Shown here piece after piece: positions 1 through 5,699 of a stretch of 11,332 bases of DNA. Made by a program: the position numbers and the translations under genes. The first letter of the stretch is position 1. Each line of letters begins with the position of its first letter. Origin of the DNA: Candidatus Moranbacteria bacterium UBA2206 (GTDB taxonomy: Bacteria; Patescibacteriota; Minisyncoccia; Moranbacterales; UBA2206); assembly GCA_002328565.1 (NCBI GenBank), contig DCUU01000047.1, positions 1 to 11,332 of the forward strand, given 5' to 3'. The notes under the pieces were generated by a model. It worked only from the letters and a program-made list of their open reading frames with translations. It ran no database searches and was not told the origin of the DNA.

Positions 1-26
1 TGTACAAGATGAGTACATAGGTGACA
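1..26. repeat. IS left terminal inverted repeat
   Basis: It starts TGTACAAGATGAG and continues TACATAGGTGACA. It pairs with the sequence at 1125-1151 with one single-base indel and a few mismatches. It overlaps the 3' end of the transposase gene. Confidence 0.75.
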
Positions 27-1059
27 AGTGGCTGGCTTTTATGGGGGTTTGATATCCTAACGCCATATGGGGTCTTTTGTAATTGTATTCAATCAACCAT
101 TCAGTTAAATTTTTGTTAAATACGGCCGGATCAGAATGGAAATTCCCCAAGACAATGAATTCTTCCTGTAAAGTTCGATTAAATCTTTCGTTATTGGGAT
201 TATCCTTTGGGGTTCTGACTCGGGAATAGTATTGTTCAATTTTCAACTTCTCGCAAGCACTTTTAAAACACTTTTCAAACTCGCTACCGTTATCATGACC
301 TACGCGAGGGACCTGACCATCTAAGAGGAAATGCAAGCGATACAGGAAGTCTTCACCGTTTCTAGAACTTTTGTTTTTGTACATTCTGGCATAAGCCACT
401 TTACCGTATTTATCCACGGCAGTAAAAATATATCTTTTCAAACTATTCCATCTTCTTTCCACTGTATCCAAGCAAATAATATAGCCGGCTTGTTTTTGAA
501 ATTGATACAGCTTATCTAATTTAAGTTCGGTAATGCGTTTCTTTTGTTTGTTTCTTTTCCTTTTTAGGCTGTTTTTATGGGCTTTTTCTGGATGATAATA
601 TAATTTGTAAGATTCAATCACTTTCTGAATTTTCCAAGCCGATATTTTTTCTTGATATTCATTTTGATATACTACTGCTAGCTTTTCTTTCCCCCAGCGA
701 ATATGTTCTTTTCTTAGCTTAATAATTCTTTGCTCTTGGACAGAAGTAATTTCTCTTTGGCGGACTCGCTTAGGTGCTTTTGATTTATCTTCTAATTTGT
801 AAAGACTATACAGATTATCTTGATTAAATTCTCTCAGCCATTTGTAAAAAGTTTTTTTGGATATGCCGTAATGTCTAGCGGTTTGGGTGGCATTAAATCC
901 TTCGTAGTAATAAATGATCCAGTCCAATCTTAATCTGGCGGTACAGGAAAGTTTGAGGATTTTAGCTACCCTTCTCCATCTTTCATAGAGATCAAGTAAC
1001 TCAAACTCCTCAGGGATGAAAAATGACCACGTAGCAGAGTTTAGAGTATTCATTGGCAT
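1..1059 (-). CDS. IS481-like DDE transposase, C-terminus runs off the window
   Basis: The reading frame is open for 353 codons from ATG at 1059 (a second ATG is at 1053) to the window edge with no stop. Residues about 50-80 form a helix-turn-helix (GFNATQTARHYGISKKTFYK). The rve-type integrase core follows, with D198 in ICLDT, D256 in GHDNGSEF and E291 in NNERFNRTLQEEF. The D256-E291 spacing of 35 gives the DD(35)E pattern of the IS3/IS481 group, and a single ORF favours IS481. It would catalyse strand cleavage and transfer at the element's ends. The last codons (YSSCT) are encoded by the left terminal repeat itself, so the stop codon must lie within or just outside the IS end. The core is intact, with no frameshift, so it may be active. 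Confidence 0.88.
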   Translation of the reverse strand, partial: MPMNTLNSATWSFFIPEEFELLDLYERWRRVAKILKLSCTARLRLDWIIYYYEGFNATQTARHYGISKKTFYKWLREFNQDNLYSLYKLEDKSKAPKRVRQREITSVQEQRIIKLRKEHIRWGKEKLAVVYQNEYQEKISAWKIQKVIESYKLYYHPEKAHKNSLKRKRNKQKKRITELKLDKLYQFQKQAGYIICLDTVERRWNSLKRYIFTAVDKYGKVAYARMYKNKSSRNGEDFLYRLHFLLDGQVPRVGHDNGSEFEKCFKSACEKLKIEQYYSRVRTPKDNPNNERFNRTLQEEFIVLGNFHSDPAVFNKNLTEWLIEYNYKRPHMALGYQTPIKASHLSPMYSSCT

Positions 1060-1087
1060 GAGATAATATTAGGTAAATTAACTTTGA

Positions 1088-1116
1088 ATTTTAGCAAAAT
1101 CTTTTAATTTTGATAA
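1088..1116 (-). promoter_or_regulatory. Promoter for the IS transposase
   Basis: On the minus strand, TTATCA (1111-1116), a 17-base spacer, then TAAAAT (1088-1093) preceded by TGC as an extended -10. The predicted start near 1081 gives a leader of about 20 nt before the ATG at 1059. It lies inside the element, between the right repeat and the gene. Confidence 0.5.
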
Positions 1117-1124
1117 ATATAAAG

Positions 1125-1151
1125 TGTTACCTATGTATCTCATCTTCTTCA
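1125..1151. repeat. IS right terminal inverted repeat
   Basis: Read on the minus strand it is TGAAGAAGATGAG followed by ATACATAGGTAACA, the inverted partner of 1-26. The outer boundary at 1151 is inferred from the shared TG terminus and could be off by several bases. Confidence 0.7.
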
Positions 1152-1219
1152 GCGAAAACAGCTTATTTGGCTTAGATTAGGCTTTTTTCACTTCTAAGTC
1201 TGGCGTAATTTGTTTAGTT

Positions 1220-1228
1220 TGGTATAAT
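1220..1228 (+). promoter_or_regulatory. Extended -10 promoter for manC
   Basis: TATAAT at 1223-1228 is preceded by TGG (1220-1222), an extended -10 element. No good -35 hexamer is found 16-18 bases upstream. The predicted start near 1235 leaves an AT-only leader of under 30 nt with no Shine-Dalgarno close to the ATG at 1262. The GAAGGTG at 1231-1237 is too far upstream to act as one. Confidence 0.55.
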
Positions 1229-1261
1229 AGGAAGGTGCAAAATAATTATTAAATATTTTTT

Positions 1262-2338
1262 ATGAAATTTATAATTTTCGCCGGAGGGCAGGGGACCAAG
1301 CTTTGGCCAATGAGCCGAGAAGACAAACCTAAGCAATTCCAGCCGATTATTGGTGACACCACTCTTTTCCGACAGAATGTTGAATCACTTCTCAAGAAAT
1401 ATGGTGCGCAAGATATTTTTGTGGCGACCAAAAGAAGATATGTGAAATATGTGGTGGAAGATGCGCCTGAGATTCCCTTGGAAAATATCATTGTAGAGCC
1501 GGATATTGCTATAAACACTGGTCCGGCCGTAGGACTAGCGATTGTCAAGGTAGCGCATCGATATCCAAAAGAGCCATTTATGATTGTCCAAGCGGATTGT
1601 CTTAGAAAGCCTGATGTGAAATTTATTGAAATGACCAAGATAGCCGAAGACCTTGTGAAGAAAGAAAAGAAATTAGTGACAGGCGGACAAAAAGCACTCT
1701 ATCCAGATATGGGTATTGACTATCTGATGCTGGGAGAGATTCTCAAAAGTCAAAAAAAGGCGGATATTTTCAAAATTGAAAAGTTTGTGCCTCGTCTTGC
1801 CACCGTGGAAGAAACAAGAAAACTAATTGGTGATTTTAGAATTGCCACCCATTCCAATCATTATTGTTGGTATCCTGATTTGATGTTGGAAGCTTACAAG
1901 AAATATAAGCCGAATTGGTACAAAAGTCTTATGAAAATCAAGGCCGTTTTAGGAAAGCAAAAAGAAGCGCAAGAGATAGAAAAAATTTATTCAAAAATGG
2001 AAGCGGGAACAACTGAGGACGTCACGAAACACATTTTCAATCAAAGTTATATTATCATCAATCCTTTTGAATGGACGGATATGGGAACTTGGGGAGTAAT
2101 CGATGAATTTCTCTCCGAAGAGAAGAAAAACTATATCGATGGTAATGCGATAACAGTGGACACTAAAAATTCTTTTATCAAAGGCAATAAAAATAAACTG
2201 ATTGCCACTATCGGTCTTGATAATATTTTAGTTGTCGACACTGACGATGCTCTCTTGATTTGTCCAAAAAACAGAGCGCAAGATGTAAAAAAGATAGTTG
2301 ATGAGCTTAAGAAAAATAAGGATAAAAAATATTTATAA
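1262..2338 (+). CDS. manC: Mannose-1-phosphate guanylyltransferase
   Basis: Predicted to convert mannose-1-phosphate and GTP to GDP-mannose and pyrophosphate in the cytoplasm, supplying mannosyl or fucosyl units for surface polysaccharide. The 358-residue protein starts with the nucleotidyltransferase signature AGGQGTKLWPMSREDKPKQF (residues 7-26). It has EPDIAINTGPAVGLA (79-93), the metal-site region IVQADCLRKPD (108-118, where most relatives have ADH), and FEWTDMGTWGVIDEF (269-283), the usual F-x-W-x-D-x-G-x-W block. The C-terminal segment (about 295-335, ending VVDTDDALLI) is the partial beta-helix of the family. The length matches the short form without a fused phosphomannose isomerase domain. 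It converges on the pgi gene with 9 bases between the stops and no terminator. The exact sugar and nucleotide specificity is inferred from family resemblance. Confidence 0.9.
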   Translation: MKFIIFAGGQGTKLWPMSREDKPKQFQPIIGDTTLFRQNVESLLKKYGAQDIFVATKRRYVKYVVEDAPEIPLENIIVEPDIAINTGPAVGLAIVKVAHRYPKEPFMIVQADCLRKPDVKFIEMTKIAEDLVKKEKKLVTGGQKALYPDMGIDYLMLGEILKSQKKADIFKIEKFVPRLATVEETRKLIGDFRIATHSNHYCWYPDLMLEAYKKYKPNWYKSLMKIKAVLGKQKEAQEIEKIYSKMEAGTTEDVTKHIFNQSYIIINPFEWTDMGTWGVIDEFLSEEKKNYIDGNAITVDTKNSFIKGNKNKLIATIGLDNILVVDTDDALLICPKNRAQDVKKIVDELKKNKDKKYL

Positions 2339-2347
2339 GTCTTTTGA

Positions 2348-2956
2348 CTATTCGATAACTTCCAATCCACCCAAATCTTCTTTGAGAATTTCTGTGTAGT
2401 TAGGATTTCTTTTAAGAGCCGGTTTGCCATTATGCTCAATGACATAGTAGGCGAAGCCTCGCATTTGTTGGACGAGTTTGTAGTCGGCGTGTCCTGGAAA
2501 ACTAGCTGGGTCGCGTTCCTCAAAATCCACTGGGCTGTCGTCTGTTGTGACAAAATAAGTTGAGCCAGTATTGACTAGAAGATGGCCATAGCCTGGCGCC
2601 ATATATATCTTGTCTCCTGGTTTAGTAATAATCGCTTGGAATTCTTCTACTCGGTCAGCCATCATTTCACCATTTTCGTCTATGGATAATTTTTGCAAAA
2701 GGGCAATGCCCTCACCAAAAAGAATGTTATAATTTTCATCCAATTTCCCGACGTGATAGTGACCATAGGTTTTGATGTATTCTCCCGAAACGGTTCCTGG
2801 TTCCCAAACGGTAATATTTTTTTGATCCACTCCACCGCGAATCATATAGTAGTGAATAGCTGGACCAACCCCATTTGGATCCATAAGGACATCCTTCATT
2901 TTTTCATGATCACGAGAAGCATAGTGTTTGGGCACGAAGCCAAAATCAATATTCAT
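2348..2956 (-). CDS. Cupin-type glucose-6-phosphate isomerase
   Basis: This 202-residue protein matches the metal-dependent cupin phosphoglucose isomerases best known from Thermococcales and other archaea, unrelated to the classical Pgi fold. They interconvert glucose-6-phosphate and fructose-6-phosphate. The cupin motif GEYIKTYGHYHVGKLDENY (58-76) supplies H66, H68 and probably E74 as metal ligands, and PGYGHLLVNTG (121-131) supplies H125. The region YYMIRGGV near residue 40 and the metal-ligand spacing agree with the family. It ends the minus-strand block, starting 35 nt after the solute-binding protein gene. No Shine-Dalgarno is evident before the ATG. Placed tail to tail with manC, it probably feeds fructose-6-phosphate-linked sugar metabolism. 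A related cupin epimerase is less likely given the motif match. Confidence 0.87.
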   Translation of the reverse strand: MNIDFGFVPKHYASRDHEKMKDVLMDPNGVGPAIHYYMIRGGVDQKNITVWEPGTVSGEYIKTYGHYHVGKLDENYNILFGEGIALLQKLSIDENGEMMADRVEEFQAIITKPGDKIYMAPGYGHLLVNTGSTYFVTTDDSPVDFEERDPASFPGHADYKLVQQMRGFAYYVIEHNGKPALKRNPNYTEILKEDLGGLEVIE

Positions 2957-2991
2957 AAATTTTTGTTTTAAAAAATTAGTAATTTGTAAAG

Positions 2992-4665
2992 CTATTTCTT
3001 AATTCTTTTCGTTTTGATGAACCACGAGTTAGCTTCGCTGAAGCGATTAGAAGGGGAGATGAGAGTTTGGATGTTTGTGCCTTGGACACGTCCATTAACT
3101 GGATAGATATAATTGGGGCTGTAAAGGAAAATAGCTGGAATTTCTTTAGCGACATTTTTTTGAAAATCAATATATTTTTCGGCTCTTTTTCCTGCGTCAA
3201 ATTCTTCTCTGCCTTCATCGATCAATTTGTCTGAGTCACTATTGCCAAAAAGTGAAAGATTGAGCCCCGGATCCTTTTTGTTGTCGCTGTGCCAGAAATA
3301 GTAGGGATCAGGATCAGCGCCGATGACTTGGCCAAAAAGCAAAGCCTCATATTCGCGCGGGCGGATATAATTTTCTTGGATATCAGAAATTGTGAATGGA
3401 GTGACATTGACTTTGACGCCCACTTTTTCCCATTGAGCTTTCAAAATTTCCGCTGTTTTGGTCAGTTCTTCCCAATCGGTAGTGACTAAATTAATTTCCA
3501 ATCGAGCGTCATCCTTTTTTCTTATTCCATCATCTTCTCTTTTCCAGCCTTTGTCATCTAGAATTTTGTTAGCTTTTTCTGCGTCAAAACTTGGTTCGTT
3601 GGCATCGGTTGAATAGCCAATCATATAGGAAAGAAAAGGGGAATAAACTTCCTTGCCTTCACCGCCCAGGACTTTTTCTACGATTTCACGCCGATCGGTG
3701 GCATAGCTTAGTGCTTCTCGCACTTCATCATTGGCTAGCGGAACGCTTTTAGTTTGATTGAAAAAGATAGCAAAATAGCGGGGAATTTCAGCTTTATGAA
3801 CAGCCACCGTTTTTTGATTTTTTATGTTTTTGAGATTTTCCGAAGATACGACGCTGATGCCCATAATTTCTTTGCGATTTAGGGCATCTACGGCCGATTC
3901 CTCGTCAAGATAGAAATTGAAAGTCATTTTGGAAATGAAAGGTCGAGAGGTGAAATAGTCCGGATTGGAGATGAGTTTATAGGAAAGAATATTGTCATTA
4001 GAATCTTTTTGAATAGCACTATATTTGTACGGTCCGGTGCCGATTGGTTTTAGATTTAAGGAACTCAAGCTGAAATTTTCTGGCGCAGTTGATTCCCAAA
4101 GATGTTTGGGTAAAATTCCAAAAGTAAGATCATTTAAAAATCCAACGTAAGGAGTTTTTATTTTGAATTCAATAGTTGATTCGTCAATGAGATTTGTTTC
4201 GATGCCTTGCCAACTGCCACGCAGAGGACTTTTGTAAGCGGGATTGGAAATTAGGTTAATTGTAAAAATTACATCATCAGCATTGAACGGTTCATTGTCA
4301 TGCCAGCGGACATTTTGTCGAAGATGCACAGTGTAGGTCAGCTTATCTTCGCTTAAGTCATAATTTTCTGCCAAATCCGGCACAGCTTTCCCTGTTCCAT
4401 CATATTTAAAAAGAGAAGAATAAACTAATTGTACCAGGTCGGCGTCAGTTTCGTTGGAAGGAGAAAGAAGAGGATTGATGTAGAGTGGTTGACCGACAAT
4501 ACCTTCAATATATTCTCCGCCATAAGTCGGGATGGCTTTAGTTTTGGAATAATAAAAAATAATTCCTGAACTTGCAATTGAGCCAACAAAAAGAAGCAAG
4601 AGAGAATAAAAAAGGAGTTTTTCTTTGAAACTCAAGATCTTCACTATTTTTGGCCACTGCGACAT
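2992..4665 (-). CDS. Family 5 extracellular solute-binding protein, membrane anchored
   Basis: The 557-residue protein resembles the DppA/OppA/NikA family that captures peptides or other ligands for ABC importers. A cytoplasmic start rich in lysine is followed by one hydrophobic helix (about residues 16-39, LLFYSLLLLFVGSIASSGII) with no lipobox cysteine, so it is probably tethered by an uncleaved anchor. The SBP_bac_5 domain then begins GGEYIEGIVGQPLYINPLLS and continues through YSSLFKYDGTG, VRWHDNEPFNADDVIFT and GTGPYKY to a C-terminal DP-YYFWHSDN segment typical of the family. No permease or ATPase gene is beside it, so the partner transporter, if any, is elsewhere. It lies between secG and the cupin isomerase on the same strand, with 64- and 35-nt gaps. 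The ligand is unknown. Confidence 0.88.
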   Translation of the reverse strand: MSQWPKIVKILSFKEKLLFYSLLLLFVGSIASSGIIFYYSKTKAIPTYGGEYIEGIVGQPLYINPLLSPSNETDADLVQLVYSSLFKYDGTGKAVPDLAENYDLSEDKLTYTVHLRQNVRWHDNEPFNADDVIFTINLISNPAYKSPLRGSWQGIETNLIDESTIEFKIKTPYVGFLNDLTFGILPKHLWESTAPENFSLSSLNLKPIGTGPYKYSAIQKDSNDNILSYKLISNPDYFTSRPFISKMTFNFYLDEESAVDALNRKEIMGISVVSSENLKNIKNQKTVAVHKAEIPRYFAIFFNQTKSVPLANDEVREALSYATDRREIVEKVLGGEGKEVYSPFLSYMIGYSTDANEPSFDAEKANKILDDKGWKREDDGIRKKDDARLEINLVTTDWEELTKTAEILKAQWEKVGVKVNVTPFTISDIQENYIRPREYEALLFGQVIGADPDPYYFWHSDNKKDPGLNLSLFGNSDSDKLIDEGREEFDAGKRAEKYIDFQKNVAKEIPAIFLYSPNYIYPVNGRVQGTNIQTLISPSNRFSEANSWFIKTKRIKK

Positions 4666-4729
4666 TTTTGGCCATTTATTTTTTCTATCCGTAAAGTTAC
4701 TAATATATTTTACTTTGGGTTAAATATTA

Positions 4730-4951
4730 TTATTTCGCCACAATTAGATTTAAGAGGGCGAGAACGATAAATAGGCCTGATAGTATTATAGAGAAAGCCA
4801 CTAGAAATTTTTCAAAACCTCGCTTGGTGTGATAGCCACCAAAACTGCCACCAAATGTTCCACCAAGTCCTGCTCCACGATTTTGCAAAAGAATGGAGAT
4901 TATGAGCAGTACGGAAACAACTATCTCTGAAATGTTTATGATTCTTAACAT
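4730..4951 (-). CDS. secG: Preprotein translocase subunit SecG
   Basis: This small membrane subunit of the SecYEG protein-export channel has two hydrophobic helices (about residues 6-22 and 48-70 of a 73-residue protein). They flank the diagnostic glycine-rich loop ILLQNRGAGLGGTFGGSFGG. I chose the ATG at 4951, four bases after the upstream stop. A longer frame starting at TTG 4972 would overlap the upstream gene and adds only MIIKNNN, with no better ribosome site. The close spacing suggests translational coupling to the YvlD-like gene. The neighbouring membrane-anchored binding protein is itself a likely Sec substrate, but the linkage may be incidental. Confidence 0.92.
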   Translation of the reverse strand: MLRIINISEIVVSVLLIISILLQNRGAGLGGTFGGSFGGYHTKRGFEKFLVAFSIILSGLFIVLALLNLIVAK

Positions 4952-4955
4952 ATTA

Positions 4956-5315
4956 TTATTCTTTATTATCAAAAATTGATAGGATTATATAATTTACCAG
5001 ACTAATTACGATTACGCCCCAAAACGCTGGCCACAGCCCATCGATTCTGAGATTAGGCAGGATTTTTTCGGCTAAAAACAAAACGAAGATGTTTATAAAA
5101 ACCGAGAAAAGTCCAAGCGTTAGAATGATTACGGGACAGGTCAGAAGTTTCAAGATTGGTCGGACCAATGAATTCAAAACTGCCAAAACCAATCCCGCTA
5201 AAATCCAATCACGAGAGCTTCCACTAAAGGAAAAACCGGTTATGAAATAACTGGCCACCCAAATGGCGGCGCTGTTGGCTAATATTCTAATTATTAATTT
5301 GGCAACTAACTTCAT
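4956..5315 (-). CDS. YvlD / phage-holin-4-superfamily four-helix membrane protein
   Basis: The 119-residue protein is almost entirely hydrophobic with four predicted membrane helices: about 8-30 (IIRILANSAAIWVASYFITGF), 37-54 (WILAGLVLAVLNSLVRPI), 56-84 (LLTCPVIILTLGLFSVFI) and 92-115. The N-terminal pattern and the conserved NSLVRPILKLLTCPVIILTLGLF stretch are characteristic of the YvlD family, annotated as phage holin family 4. These are widespread bacterial membrane proteins not tied to prophage, and their function is not established. A link to cell-envelope stress in Bacillus is known only by operon context. The start ATG at 5315 is only 3 nt from a strong -10 hexamer, so the transcript appears leaderless. 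It runs 4 nt upstream of secG and is probably cotranscribed with it. Confidence 0.82.
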   Translation of the reverse strand: MKLVAKLIIRILANSAAIWVASYFITGFSFSGSSRDWILAGLVLAVLNSLVRPILKLLTCPVIILTLGLFSVFINIFVLFLAEKILPNLRIDGLWPAFWGVIVISLVNYIILSIFDNKE

Positions 5316-5318
5316 ATT

Positions 5319-5347
5319 ATGATAGCTTAGGTTGAATTATTAGTCAA
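5319..5347 (-). promoter_or_regulatory. Leaderless promoter of the YvlD-like gene
   Basis: On the minus strand TTGACT (5342-5347), a 17-base spacer and TATCAT (5319-5324) match the sigma70 consensus at five of six positions each. Only AAT separates the -10 from the ATG at 5315-5313. Transcription should start at or within about three bases of the A of the start codon. No in-frame ATG or GTG alternative follows closely. Confidence 0.65.
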
Positions 5348-5382
5348 CTTCATGAAACATGAAACATGTAGCATGAAACATA
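5348..5382. repeat. Short ATGAAACATG repeats
   Basis: A cluster of CATGAAACATG-type units in direct and partly inverted order (catgaaacat, gaaacatgta, gcatgaaacat) lies between the 34-residue ORF and the YvlD-like promoter. The units are self-complementary around CATG. Simple repeats of this kind are common intergenic filler; no function is proposed. Confidence 0.55.
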
Positions 5383-5392
5383 GAATTAAAAT

Positions 5393-5497
5393 CTATTTTC
5401 TTTCTTTAATTTCCTTTATTTTAAACACACTTTTGCCGGAAACTCGCATTTTCGGCTTTTTCTTCTTCTCGCGTTTTTCTCCCTTAGTCTTTTTCAT
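5393..5497 (-). CDS. Lysine-rich 34-residue protein, hypothetical
   Basis: A short frame of 34 codons ends in TAG at 5393-5395. The N-terminal half (MKKTKGEKREKKKKPK) is a basic, presumably disordered tail. The second half (MRVSGKSVFKIKEIKERK) has more ordinary composition. I do not recognise a named family, and the high pI would suit nucleic-acid or ribosome association. Support for it being real comes from a near-consensus promoter directly upstream, with the -10 placed so that the transcript begins a few bases before this ATG. It is the first gene of the minus-strand block and is 77 nt upstream of the YvlD-like gene. A chance ORF is possible, because lysine-rich frames arise easily in AT-rich DNA. 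Confidence 0.6.
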   Translation of the reverse strand: MKKTKGEKREKKKKPKMRVSGKSVFKIKEIKERK

Positions 5498-5506
5498 AAC
5501 AGTTTA

Positions 5507-5535
5507 ATTATAGCGGATAATCATAAATTAGACAA
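5507..5535 (-). promoter_or_regulatory. Strong promoter for the 34-residue ORF and possibly the minus-strand block
   Basis: On the minus strand TTGTCT (5530-5535), a 17-base spacer and a perfect TATAAT (5507-5512). The ATG at 5497 is 9 nt after the -10, predicting a leader of about 0-4 nt. Downstream genes secG, the binding protein and the isomerase are codirectional and may receive read-through. Confidence 0.7.
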
Positions 5536-5569
5536 AATTTTGAAATTGAGGGAAAATAAAGGTAATGTT

Positions 5570-5589
5570 ATTCCTGTGAAAACAGGAAT
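5570..5589. repeat. Small hairpin ATTCCTGT-GAAA-ACAGGAAT
   Basis: A perfect 8-bp stem closed by a GAAA tetraloop, followed by TCCAG. It resembles the dispersed palindromes of the type ATTCCTG...CAGGAATCCAG found in many bacteria. It lies between divergent genes and has no T-run, so it is not a typical terminator. Confidence 0.55.
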
Positions 5590-5644
5590 CCAGTAAATGG
5601 GCTTTGTGAAATGACTAAACATTTGCAATAAATTAATATTTGAG

Positions 5645-5696
5645 ACTAGATCCCCGCAGGAGTTTATGCTCGCGAAGCGGGTGCGAGGATGACAAT
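5645..5696. repeat. Degenerate REP-like element upstream of uvrB
   Basis: The stretch contains ACTAGATCCCCGC near its start and GCGGGTGCGAGGATGACA near its end, with complementary CCCGC / GCGGG arms about 30 bases apart. It is noticeably more GC-rich than its surroundings and resembles the dispersed gatccccgc...gcggggatgaca palindromes of many genomes. Its right end supplies GAGGA (5685-5689), 10 nt before the uvrB ATG, which may serve as the ribosome-binding site. It is also why a spurious TTG-initiated extension of uvrB at 5640 stays open. Confidence 0.5.
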
Positions 5697-5699
5697 ACA

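Larger units (their letters stand above)
1..1151 (-). mobile_element. IS481-like insertion sequence
   Basis: A complete or nearly complete insertion sequence, made of one minus-strand DDE transposase gene bounded by imperfect terminal inverted repeats at 1-26 and 1125-1151. Both repeats begin with TG and share AAGATGAG and TACATAGGT followed by (G/A)ACA. The IS481 assignment is from the single-ORF organisation, the DD(35)E spacing and the end sequences. Target-site duplications cannot be assessed because the left end is at the first base of the window, which may be a contig edge produced by this repeat. The right end stops about 70 bp upstream of the manC promoter, so the element does not interrupt a recognisable gene. 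Confidence 0.8.

Noticed and set aside
331..519. 62-codon plus-strand ORF in the IS
   Set aside because: Antisense to the transposase catalytic core, so a shadow.
1249..1638. 129-codon minus-strand ORF opposite manC
   Set aside because: It lies wholly antisense to a gene with clear family motifs and has no recognisable protein features.
4952..4972. TTG start for secG
   Set aside because: It overlaps the upstream gene and adds residues without family similarity. The ATG at 4951 fits better.
4956..5315. Phage holin and hence a prophage
   Set aside because: The family name is historical. No other phage gene is nearby, and the gene is next to secG.
5640..5699. N-terminal extension of uvrB from a TTG codon
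   Set aside because: The 20 added residues translate an intergenic GC-rich repeat. The ATG at 5700 matches the start of the UvrB family.
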